Part shown: positions 1-6,024 of the stretch, one piece after another
Position numbering within the stretch: the first letter of the stretch is position 1
Layout of the letters: every line of letters begins with the position of its first letter
From: JBBDMX01 sp038241095
GTDB taxonomy: Bacteria > Planctomycetota > Phycisphaerae > Phycisphaerales > Phycisphaeraceae
NCBI GenBank assembly: GCA_038241095.1
Contig: JBBRGB010000092.1
Span: forward strand, 1 to 12,567
Direction of reading: 5' to 3'
Length of the DNA stretch: 12,567 nt
Notes under the pieces: model-generated
The model's database searches: none
Seen by the model: the letters and a program-made list of their open reading frames with translations, nothing else
What the model was told of the DNA's origin: nothing
Made by a program: the position numbers and the translations under genes

Positions 1-384
1 GGAGACACGGGCTTCTTCACGTTGCCTGGTCAGATCATCGCAGCGGAGTCGCACCGCTTGCCGCAAGGCTTGGATTCGAGCGCGGCGATGGTTCAACCCT
101 TGGCGTGTTTCCTCGATGCCGCCCTCACGTCGGGCCAGGTCATCGACTTGTTGCCGCAGTGATTCTTCACGCGAGGCCAGTTCACCCGCCTGCTGCTCGA
201 CGCGCAGTGATTGTTGTCGCTGATCTTGCTGCCAGGTTTTGAGTTGGCCGAGTCGGTCTTCGAGTTCGTTCAAGATGCTCAGCGGGTCGCCGATGGTGGA
301 CGCCAGCGCGGAGGTGTTTACCGGCTTGATGGCCGGGACAGGCTCATGCGGATCGATGGGCGCGGGATGATGGGGCATGGGCAT
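1..384 (-). CDS. Coiled-coil protein of unknown function, C-terminus beyond the window
   Basis: An open frame of 128 codons runs from ATG 384 off the left edge without a stop. An AGGA ribosome-binding site (391-394) lies 6 nt upstream of that ATG, which fixes the start. Residues 1-30 are Pro/His-rich and probably disordered. From about residue 33 (DPLSILNELEDRLGQLK) to the edge the protein is rich in Gln, Arg, Glu and Leu with heptad-like spacing, which suggests a long coiled coil. No signal peptide, membrane segment or catalytic motif is visible in the part present. It is divergent from the ABC ATPase gene, with 146 bp between the starts, so the two could share a control region. I do not recognise the family; a structural or scaffolding role is only a guess from the coiled coil. 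Confidence 0.72.
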   Translation of the reverse strand, partial: MPMPHHPAPIDPHEPVPAIKPVNTSALASTIGDPLSILNELEDRLGQLKTWQQDQRQQSLRVEQQAGELASREESLRQQVDDLARREGGIEETRQGLNHRRARIQALRQAVRLRCDDLTRQREEARVS

Positions 385-530
385 GGAGCGTCCTGCGAGC
401 GGTTCACACTCTGCATCGGCCAAGGGACGCGTCGGCATAAGCGTCAATGGCGTAAAATGCCGCAAATTGTTCCCAGACCTCACAGACCGACTTTTCAGCT
501 TCGCATGAGACACGGGGAGTTTGCTCGCCA

Positions 531-1373
531 ATGGTTCAGACAGTGGGCAATTCGACGACAACCACAACACCGTTGACGGTGGACGGGTTGTCTTTTGCCT
601 ATGAAGCGGATCAGCCCGTGGTGCTGGAGGATTTCAGCGCCGAGTTGCATGGCGGGCAGGTGACGGCTTTGATCGGGCCAAACGCGGCGGGCAAGACCAC
701 GCTGTTGCGGCTGATGCTGGGACAACTGACGCCACTGGCCGGCGGGGTGCGCTTACAGGGCCGGCCTGTGGCGTCTTATTCTCCAGCGCGACGGGCGGGC
801 TTGATGAGCTACGTCCCGCAACGGGCCGGGGTGAGTTTCGGCTTCACCGTGCGCGAGGTGGTGGGCATGGGACGCTTCGCCTTGCCACCGGATGAGGCCG
901 CCGTCGAACATGCCTTGGAGGCGTGCGATTTGGTCGCATTGGGTGGGCGAACATTCACGGCCCTGTCCGTCGGTCAGCAACAGCGGGTGCTCTTGGCGCG
1001 GGCGGTGGCGCAGGCGGGAGGGATGGGCAATGGTGATTCGGCGGAGCGTGAAACCGGTGATGGCAAGATCATGCTCCTCGATGAGCCGGGCAGCGCCATG
1101 GACCTCTGGCACACCCACCGCACCATGCGGCTCTTGTGCGACTTGGCGCATCGGCGGGGCATGGCGATTCTGGTGGTGGTACACGATCTGAACCTCGCGG
1201 CCCGATACGCCGACCGCATCTGGCTGCTCGATGGCGGCAGGCTTCTGGCACAAGGGCCGTGGGATGAGGTGATGAGGCCCGAGGTGCTGGACCCGGTCTA
1301 TCGCGTCAAGCTTTCGCCGCTGCATGTGGAGCAAGACGCCCGCCCGGTGTTCCACGTCGGCGATGTCGAGTAG
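531..1373 (+). CDS. ABC transporter ATP-binding protein, FecE/HmuV (iron-chelate/heme/cobalamin uptake) type
   Basis: This 280-residue protein is a complete nucleotide-binding domain: Walker A GPNAAGKTT (49-57), Q-loop VPQ (95-97), signature LSVGQQQR (145-152), Walker B IMLLDEP (180-186), D-loop SAMD (188-191) and switch His218. The signature has Val where LSGGQ has its first Gly. A Gly/Asp-rich insertion (about 162-178, GGMGNGDSAERETGDGK) precedes Walker B; HmuV-type heme importers often have an insertion here, and the overall length and C-terminal pattern fit FecE/FhuC/HmuV ATPases. By family it would energise uptake of an iron chelate, heme or cobalamin at the cytoplasmic face, working with a FecCD-like permease and a binding protein. 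Neither partner is present here. The ribosome-binding site is weak (GGGGAG 513-518, 12 nt from the ATG). The substrate cannot be told from the sequence. Confidence 0.9.
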   Translation: MVQTVGNSTTTTTPLTVDGLSFAYEADQPVVLEDFSAELHGGQVTALIGPNAAGKTTLLRLMLGQLTPLAGGVRLQGRPVASYSPARRAGLMSYVPQRAGVSFGFTVREVVGMGRFALPPDEAAVEHALEACDLVALGGRTFTALSVGQQQRVLLARAVAQAGGMGNGDSAERETGDGKIMLLDEPGSAMDLWHTHRTMRLLCDLAHRRGMAILVVVHDLNLAARYADRIWLLDGGRLLAQGPWDEVMRPEVLDPVYRVKLSPLHVEQDARPVFHVGDVE

Positions 1374-1448
1374 GATGAGTTGCATTGGTTTTCGATTCGC
1401 GGCCGAATGAAGGCTGTTGAAGTGAGTTGAAGCGCAAGGAGCCACGCC

Positions 1449-2345
1449 ATGATCGCCATGCCCGTTCCCATGTTGGCCGCGTGGATTGACTATCTGCAAA
1501 TCGGCATCGTGGTGGTCATCATGGCCGGCTCGGGGCTAGGCTACATCTGGAAGGAAATCAAGAAGGCCGACACGGCGATTCGGGCGCGGAAAGAAACGCA
1601 ACGTCGCCAGCAGCAGGGCGATTTCAGCGGCGGCATGACCACCAGCGAAGGCAACGATCGCGGGCAAGGCGAACTGGATCGCATGGCGGCGCAGCGGCGG
1701 GCGGAACTGCGGGCACAAACCAAGCAACGTGGTGGCACGCCGGCGGGGCGGCCTGACAACCTCTCCATGCGGCAGATGCGGGAGCGGATGCAAGCCAAGG
1801 TCGCTTACGACCAGCGGGCCGCGGCTTTGCGGGCACAGTCTTCGTCGGCCCCGGTAAGCGGGCAGTCGTCAACCCCGATGGCGGCCTCGTTGCCCACCGG
1901 GCAGCAGTCGCGGCAAGCGACCGCGGCGCGGAAGGCCGCGGCCCTCAACCAGCGCCGCTTGCAACTCGAAGCCCGGCAGCGGGCGGCGCGGCAAAAGGCG
2001 CAACAACTCCAGGAACAGACGCGTCGCGCCGAGGAGGCCCAGCGGGCCGAGCGCGCCCGGACTTCGCAACGCATCGGTCAACCCGCCACGCATCAGCTTG
2101 GCACGGCCGGTTTGTCCTCGGGGGCCACGACCATCGTCTCAGGCCACGATTACGACAGTGACACCGGGGAGTCGTATGTGCATCGCCATGTGTCCGACGC
2201 GGGCACCACCAGTGTGCGTCATGCCGCGGCGGCGGCGGTGGTGCTGGACAATGTGCGGATTCCCTTGACCGGACCGAACCTGCGGCACGCGCTGGTGCTC
2301 AATGAGATTTTGTCACCGCCGGTGGCGCTGCGGGAGATGGCGTGA
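1449..2345 (+). CDS. Membrane-anchored Gln/Arg/Ala-rich coiled-coil protein with conserved-looking C-terminal motif, unknown function
   Basis: The 298-residue protein starts at an ATG preceded by AAGGAG (1436-1441) with a 7-nt spacer. One hydrophobic segment at about 15-35 (YLQIGIVVVIMAGSGLGYIW) should anchor it in a membrane; KEIKK after it suggests the rest is cytoplasmic. Residues 40-210 are low-complexity Gln/Arg/Ala/Glu, with a likely coiled coil at 155-208. Residues 225-250 are polar (DYDSDTGES). The tail, RIPLTGPNLRHALVLNEILS with PPVALRE (270-295), is compact and amphipathic, and resembles short C-terminal motifs I recall from planctomycete hypothetical proteins. That tail is the most likely functional part, perhaps a docking peptide (inference). 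It starts 75 bp after the ABC ATPase gene with no visible terminator between, so co-transcription is possible. No enzyme motif is visible. Confidence 0.8.
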   Translation: MIAMPVPMLAAWIDYLQIGIVVVIMAGSGLGYIWKEIKKADTAIRARKETQRRQQQGDFSGGMTTSEGNDRGQGELDRMAAQRRAELRAQTKQRGGTPAGRPDNLSMRQMRERMQAKVAYDQRAAALRAQSSSAPVSGQSSTPMAASLPTGQQSRQATAARKAAALNQRRLQLEARQRAARQKAQQLQEQTRRAEEAQRAERARTSQRIGQPATHQLGTAGLSSGATTIVSGHDYDSDTGESYVHRHVSDAGTTSVRHAAAAAVVLDNVRIPLTGPNLRHALVLNEILSPPVALREMA

Positions 2346-2394
2346 GGGGGTAGGATGACAAGGTGAGGGGGTGACAAGGTGAACGGGTGACAGG
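2342..2394 (+). repeat. Three imperfect 16-bp tandem repeats overlapping the stop codon of the coiled-coil gene
   Basis: The unit is GTGAGGGGGTGACAAG. Copy 1 (2342-2362) carries a 5-base insertion (TAGGA), copy 2 (2363-2378) is the plain unit, and copy 3 (2379-2394) is GTGAACGGGTGACAGG. The TGA stop of the upstream gene (2343-2345) lies inside copy 1. GTGACAAGG/GTGACAGGG arrays of this kind recur between genes in planctomycete genomes as far as I recall. No protein or hairpin is evident. Confidence 0.75.
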
Positions 2395-2438
2395 GTTTGT
2401 TTCGGGGGTGCGTTAAAGTTTAATGGGCGACGTCACTT

Positions 2439-2885
2439 TCATTTCTCTTGGAACTCGCCGACAAACTCGATCTGCACGTGGTCGATCTTGAAGCCCAGCG
2501 CGGCTTCGATCTTGCGCATCACATCCTTCGACAGACTGTCGTGGAGTTTGTGACTCAATTCCTCGGGGGCATCCGCGACGCGGCCCGTGCGGGTGCAACG
2601 CAGGTGGACGTGGGCCTCATGGTTGGCGTCGTAGCGGGCCGAGCCGTCGGCGGCGGGAAGCTTTTGCGCCAAGCCCGAGCGGCAGAAGGCTTCGAGCGTG
2701 TTGTAAACCGTCGCCAAGCTCAAGCCGCTGGTGTGGTTCTGCACATCGCGGTAAAGCTGGTCGGCGGTGGGATGCTCCTTGGTCGCCGCCAAGGCGCTGT
2801 AAAGCGCTTTGCGCTGGCGGGTACAGCGCAGGCCGTGGCCGGAAAACATGGTGGCGAGTTGGGCGTCATCGTTTTGCATCATCAT
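2439..2885 (-). CDS. Fur-superfamily metal-dependent repressor with PerR-type metal site
   Basis: The 148-residue protein has a winged-helix DNA-binding half (about 1-83; recognition helix region SLATVYNTLEAF) and a C-terminal dimerisation half. His38, Asp86, His92, His94 and Asp105 line up with the five regulatory ligands of Bacillus PerR (H37, D85, H91, H93, D104), each offset by one. PerR proteins bind Fe or Mn and respond to peroxide by oxidation of two of these His residues. The structural Cys4 zinc site is missing: only Cys97 of the first CxxC remains (CTRT) and the C-terminus has no Cys. The start is ATG 2885, with GGAG (2893-2896) 7 nt upstream; an in-frame ATG at 2951 lies upstream of the predicted transcription start and is rejected. 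Peroxide sensing, rather than iron or zinc control, is an inference from the Asp105 ligand set. Confidence 0.9.
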   Translation of the reverse strand: MMMQNDDAQLATMFSGHGLRCTRQRKALYSALAATKEHPTADQLYRDVQNHTSGLSLATVYNTLEAFCRSGLAQKLPAADGSARYDANHEAHVHLRCTRTGRVADAPEELSHKLHDSLSKDVMRKIEAALGFKIDHVQIEFVGEFQEK

Positions 2886-2934
2886 GGTCAGGCTCCGAGT
2901 CTTGGGTTTCCCTTGGGATCTCCCGTCTTTGGGA

Positions 2935-2949
2935 TTAGAAGCATTATAC
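2935..2949. promoter_or_regulatory. PerR-box-like operator overlapping the promoter of the Fur/PerR gene
   Basis: TTAGAAGCATTATAC matches the PerR-box consensus TTATAATNATTATAA at 11 of 14 defined positions. It covers the -10 hexamer and the expected transcription start of the adjacent regulator gene, so a bound repressor would block that promoter. Autoregulation is an inference; part of the match comes from the AT-rich -10 element itself. Confidence 0.5.
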
Positions 2950-2971
2950 ACTGGTAAACGGACTTTGTCAT
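2943..2971 (-). promoter_or_regulatory. Sigma70-type promoter of the Fur/PerR gene
   Basis: On the minus strand there is ATGACA (2971-2966, 5 of 6 match to TTGACA), a 17-bp spacer, and a perfect TATAAT (2948-2943). Transcription should start near 2936, about 50 nt before the GGAG-preceded start codon at 2885. This is the best promoter match I found in the window, and it also settles the choice of start codon. Confidence 0.7.
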
Positions 2972-3025
2972 CTTTTGTGTGAAACTTTTTTTGGGTTGTT
3001 CAGGTCTTATGTCGGTGGCCCACGC

Positions 3026-3331
3026 TCAGAGCCGGGGAACGATGGCGATGAAATGAGGCAATTCCCGGTCGCAATTGGGGAAATACCGGCGAATCACGGA
3101 GCAATCAAACTTCCCCAGGATGCTTTGGGCCGACTCACGTGAAAGCAGAAACGCCAACGCCGCCTTGACCACCTGTTCGGGGGGCACGCGACCATGCGAC
3201 CACAAATCGTAATCCGCCCAACTCAGGGTGATTTGGAAATCGTGGGTGGCGTCATCCTCAATCACTTGGGCTTCGTAGGCCCAACCGTGGGTGGTCTCGG
3301 TTTCCGTTCCGATGTGAATTTGCGCGGGCAT
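3026..3331 (-). CDS. Small conserved hypothetical protein (101 aa)
   Basis: A 101-residue acidic protein without a signal peptide, membrane segment or Cys motif. Its core, LSWADYDLWSHGRVPPEQVV (36-55), followed by KAALAFLLSRE and then FDCSVIRRYFP (75-85), matches a short protein I recall as repeatedly annotated hypothetical in planctomycetes; I know of no function. The codon use and ordered amphipathic segments fit a real gene. The start ATG 3331 has only a weak upstream purine stretch (GTAGG). It ends 140 bp before the start of the Fur/PerR gene on the same strand, but that gene has its own promoter in the gap, so the two need not be co-transcribed. The 212 bp upstream is a divergent control region shared with the PEP-CTERM gene. 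Confidence 0.78.
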   Translation of the reverse strand: MPAQIHIGTETETTHGWAYEAQVIEDDATHDFQITLSWADYDLWSHGRVPPEQVVKAALAFLLSRESAQSILGKFDCSVIRRYFPNCDRELPHFIAIVPRL

Positions 3332-3408
3332 GTGTGCAGCCTACGTCCCCGACCGGCGACAAAGCAACCCGCATTTTACGTCCATCAAAAGATGCCAAGG
3401 TACTATTA

Positions 3409-3421
3409 TGGAATTATTCCA
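3409..3421. promoter_or_regulatory. 13-bp palindrome in a divergent intergenic region, possible operator
   Basis: TGGAAT-T-ATTCCA is a perfect 6+1+6 inverted repeat in the AT-rich gap between the 101-aa gene (-) and the PEP-CTERM gene (+). It abuts TACTATTA (3401-3408), which contains a -10-like TATTAT (3404-3409), but no matching -35 was found. Its symmetry and location suit a dimeric repressor site. The regulator is unknown and the call is tentative. Confidence 0.3.
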
Positions 3422-3543
3422 GAAACGCTTGCATTAGGAAATGATTTGGTGTAACTTTCTGCGAACCGATGCTTGAGAGATCGCGGGAGCAGTGTTTGTT
3501 TGCCCGCACCAGGCGAAAATCAGTAACGGAAGGGAGTCGGGTT

Positions 3544-5205
3544 ATGAAGGATTTTTCTTTTTCCACGCGGATGCTGTTGACGGCCTTGGTCATGGGTGGA
3601 ACGGCGACGGTGGGGGCGGGAATGGCTCAAGGCGCCAATCTGGAAAATCACGCCTTGGCGCTTTCGGGACGCACGGATCAGTTTGGCCCGGGGTTTTCCG
3701 CCTTCGGGGATAACACCTTTGGCCAGTTTGGTCGGCCCACGATCAGCAACGCCGGGCAGGTGGCTTTTGGCTCTTCCAACAGCAATTACAGCCAGTTCCA
3801 AAATGGCTCCATAAGCATTGGCTCGCTGATGCTTTACACACCCAACGCAGGCTTGGAATTGATCGCCCGCGCCGAAGGCAGTGGCGGTGGCTACAACAAC
3901 GTCGAAACGCCGTTTCTTTCCGAGTCCGGCGCGGTTGGGTTCCGCGGCTTTGCCGTGGGATCCAACACCGGCTTCCTTGTGAAACCTTCTGGCCAAGGCG
4001 TCACCACCGTGGCGGCCGTGGGCGGCACGGGCAACGCGGCCCCGCCCATCGCTGGCACTTCCTACAACACCTTGACCACCTTTGGCAGCTTCGGCTTCCG
4101 TGGCGATCACATGGCCTTTGCCGGCACGATGAGCGTCGGGTCGGGCGGCGTCACCTTCAACAGTGACGACTTCATGGCGCGGGCCGATGGGGTGGCGCAG
4201 GCGACCTTTCTAACTCGTGAAGGGGAATCGGGTTCCAATCCTTTGGGCACAGACAACGGCAGCCGGACTTGGGGCGGCAACTTCGTTCCCACGGCCGTCA
4301 ACAGCCGGGGCGATGTGGCGTTCCTTTCCACCTTCACGGGCGGGTCTTTCGGCCTGTCGATGTGGGGCAAAGTTGATGGCGTCACTGGGGATGTGACGAC
4401 CCTGGCGCTTCAGGGCACCACCGTGCCCGGCACGGCCAGCGGCTACACCTTCCTGCAAGGCGCTGGCCGGATTGACATGAATGACGCCGGGGACACGGTT
4501 TTCATGGGTCGTTCCGGCACCAGTCAGCCCAACGTGCTGGTCAAAAACGTCGCCGGCACCGCCAGCCTGATCGCCAAGGCCAACGATGTCATCGACGGCG
4601 TGACCATCAGCGGCTTCTCCAGCCAGCGCGACCCGGTCATCACCGGCAACGGCACCGTGCTTTTCGAGGCCAACATCACCACCGGCCCGGCGGGCAGCTT
4701 CGGCGTCTTCAAGCACGACGCGGTCAACGGCAACGACATGCTCTTCGCCACCGGCGACGAAGCCTTCGGCCCCGGCAACGGGCTGCGGTTCACGGACATC
4801 CACTCCCTCTCGGCCAACGCCAGCGGCGACTTCACCTTTTACGCCCAACTCGGCGGGACGGGCGTCACCGGCTCCAACGACGAAGCCTTTTTCACCTACC
4901 GCAATGGCACGCTTGAAATCATCGCTCGTGAGGGTGACATGTTTGACGTCGATCCCACTGCGGGCGAGGAACTCCACCGCATTGCACTCATCGCCAACGA
5001 CACCAATTTGATCAACATCGGCGGGCAGGATGGCCGACGGTCCAACATCAATGACAACGGCGATGTGGTCTTTAGCCTGATCTTCAACGATGTGCCCAGC
5101 GTTTACACGGCCGGGGTGTTCATCAACTCCGTGCCCGAACCGGTGTCACTGTCGTTGCTGGGCGCGGGTGGTCTGCTGGTCTTGCCCCGCCGTCGGCGTC
5201 GCTGA
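3544..5205 (+). CDS. Secreted PEP-CTERM protein with NxxGxxAF-type tandem repeats
   Basis: The 553-residue protein begins at ATG 3544, with AGGGAG (3531-3536) 7 nt upstream; a longer in-frame start at 3469 lacks this and would bury the signal peptide. Residues 1-31 are a signal peptide (RMLLTALVMGGTATVGAGMA, likely cut near AQG/AN). The body is Gly/Asn/Thr-rich with a repeating core of (N/S)xxGxVxF at 68-75, 126-133, 253-260, 313-320, 367-374, 425-432 and 503-510, plus a degenerate copy near 185-192. The spacing is about 55-80 residues, suggesting a beta-propeller or beta-solenoid (inference). The C-terminus VPEPVSLSLLGAGGLLVLP plus RRRRR (530-553) is a PEP-CTERM sorting signal: Pro-Glu-Pro, hydrophobic helix, Arg cluster. 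By family, exosortase would process it at the cell envelope; no exosortase is in the window. The ligand or role is unknown. Confidence 0.9.
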   Translation: MKDFSFSTRMLLTALVMGGTATVGAGMAQGANLENHALALSGRTDQFGPGFSAFGDNTFGQFGRPTISNAGQVAFGSSNSNYSQFQNGSISIGSLMLYTPNAGLELIARAEGSGGGYNNVETPFLSESGAVGFRGFAVGSNTGFLVKPSGQGVTTVAAVGGTGNAAPPIAGTSYNTLTTFGSFGFRGDHMAFAGTMSVGSGGVTFNSDDFMARADGVAQATFLTREGESGSNPLGTDNGSRTWGGNFVPTAVNSRGDVAFLSTFTGGSFGLSMWGKVDGVTGDVTTLALQGTTVPGTASGYTFLQGAGRIDMNDAGDTVFMGRSGTSQPNVLVKNVAGTASLIAKANDVIDGVTISGFSSQRDPVITGNGTVLFEANITTGPAGSFGVFKHDAVNGNDMLFATGDEAFGPGNGLRFTDIHSLSANASGDFTFYAQLGGTGVTGSNDEAFFTYRNGTLEIIAREGDMFDVDPTAGEELHRIALIANDTNLINIGGQDGRRSNINDNGDVVFSLIFNDVPSVYTAGVFINSVPEPVSLSLLGAGGLLVLPRRRRR

Positions 5206-5234
5206 GTTGGAGATGACACAACCAAGGAGGAGAC

Positions 5235-5266
5235 AAAACCCGGCCCGCGCCGGGTTTTCTTCTTTT
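5235..5266. terminator. Intrinsic terminator between the convergent PEP-CTERM and cold-shock genes
   Basis: A perfect 10-bp stem, AAAACCCGGC (5235-5244) with GCCGGGTTTT (5249-5258), has a CCGC loop and is followed on the plus strand by CTTCTTTTT (5259-5267). It lies 30 bp after the PEP-CTERM stop. The A-run of the stem gives a TTTT on the minus strand too, so it may also end transcription of the cold-shock gene, though it is weaker in that direction. Confidence 0.88.
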
Positions 5267-5357
5267 TCAGAAGGCTTGAGGCTTGCAAATAACGCGGAAT
5301 TGCCTCAGGTGCCGTGTGAGGGTCACCGTGGCCATCCGACAAACGGCACTTGGTAGG

Positions 5358-5747
5358 TCAGAGTTCGCTGATGCGATTGGAATAGCCCCGACTGGGCATG
5401 GCGGGAATCGAAGAGACGGGGGCCGTCTCCACCTGCCCTTGGGCTTGGGCCTCGGCGTGGCGTTTCTCGCCGCGGTCGGGCTTGCCAGTCTCGACTCCGG
5501 GGGCGGTTCCGGGGGAAACTCCGGGGGCGGGGGTGGGGGGAACTTCCATCCGCGTGACCAGTTGCGCCTGCCAGCCCTTATCACCTTGGATCAGTTCGTA
5601 ATCCACATCCTCGCCGTCGCGCAGGGAGCGGAAGCCCTCGCCCTGAATCTGCGAGAAGTGGACAAACACATCCTGACCCTCCGGGCCGACGATGAAGCCG
5701 TAGCCTTTCTTGGGGTCGAACCATTTGACTTGTCCACGGGTTGCCAT
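5358..5747 (-). CDS. Cold-shock domain protein with Pro/Gly-rich C-terminal tail
   Basis: The 129-residue protein has a cold-shock domain at 1-67, with RNP1 KKGYGFIV (13-20) and RNP2 DVFVHF (26-31), the aromatic patches that bind single-stranded RNA or DNA. By family it melts RNA secondary structure and aids translation, or acts as an antiterminator. Unlike the usual 65-70-residue CspA, it has a tail of about 60 residues: VPPTPAPGVSPGTAPGVETG (69-88), then a charged Gln/Arg/Glu section, ending SRGYSNRISEL. The tail is probably disordered. The start at ATG 5747 is set by AGGAG (5755-5759) 7 nt upstream and by the MATRGQVKWF opening; reading further upstream yields no recognisable domain. Long upstream leader and possible promoter are listed separately. 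It converges on the PEP-CTERM gene. Confidence 0.92.
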   Translation of the reverse strand: MATRGQVKWFDPKKGYGFIVGPEGQDVFVHFSQIQGEGFRSLRDGEDVDYELIQGDKGWQAQLVTRMEVPPTPAPGVSPGTAPGVETGKPDRGEKRHAEAQAQGQVETAPVSSIPAMPSRGYSNRISEL

Positions 5748-5987
5748 GACCAGACTCCTGCTATGAGTGCGATTGACATTATTGAAGTGGCGCTTGCGAT
5801 GGGTGTTTGCAATCAAGTCGCCGCACCGACCCCGGAAACCCGGCTTCCCGGAGACAAGTAATAGTGGGGTTGAATGAGCGACGAAATTAACCGAATAAAA
5901 CGCGCATCTTGTGTACTTTGCCGCTGACTTCATCCGGTCAGCATTGAAACCAACCAATCTCTCTTGTGACGACGCTGTAAATCTTAC
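5748..5987 (-). other. Probable long 5' leader of the cold-shock gene; no gene in this stretch
   Basis: No coding frame with a ribosome-binding site or protein-like composition is seen here. Read on the minus strand toward the cold-shock gene it contains two short hairpins: GCTGAC/GTCAGC (5923-5928 with 5937-5942, 8-nt loop), and CCGGGAA/TTTCCGG (about 5830-5850, one mismatch). If the promoter at 5988-6016 is right, the leader is about 230 nt. Long structured leaders are typical of cold-inducible csp genes, where they act as temperature-responsive RNA elements. That role is inferred from the position only. Confidence 0.4.
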
Positions 5988-6016
5988 ACGATAAGCCAGC
6001 CTAATGCGAGTGCCAA
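5988..6016 (-). promoter_or_regulatory. Candidate sigma70-type promoter for the cold-shock gene
   Basis: On the minus strand there is TTGGCA (6016-6011, 5 of 6), a 17-bp spacer and TATCGT (5993-5988, 4 of 6). It lies just downstream, in the direction of transcription, of the octad repeat element that follows accA, and about 240 nt before the cold-shock start codon. The -10 is only a moderate match. Confidence 0.35.
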
Positions 6017-6024
6017 GATATTTT

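Noticed and set aside
453..458. TAAAAT as -10 of the ABC ATPase gene
   Set aside because: No acceptable -35 at 16-18 bp upstream.
211..576. Plus-strand 121-codon frame at the left end
   Set aside because: It overlaps the coiled-coil gene in antisense and the ABC ATPase start; composition is His/Arg-rich with no ribosome-binding site.
753..1499. 248-codon minus-strand frame opposite the ABC ATPase
   Set aside because: His/Arg-rich composition without domains; the plus strand encodes a complete ATPase with all motifs.
2886..2951. Upstream extension of the Fur/PerR-like gene to ATG 2951
   Set aside because: The extension reads through the perfect -10 promoter, and the GGAG-preceded ATG at 2885 gives the normal family length.
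3429..3457. Promoter TTGCAT-17-TAACTT for the PEP-CTERM gene
   Set aside because: The -10 matches at only 3 of 6 positions; too weak to list.
4210..4977. 255-codon minus-strand frame opposite the PEP-CTERM gene
   Set aside because: Low-complexity Gly/Ala/Val translation and no start signal; the plus-strand protein has a signal peptide, repeats and sorting signal.
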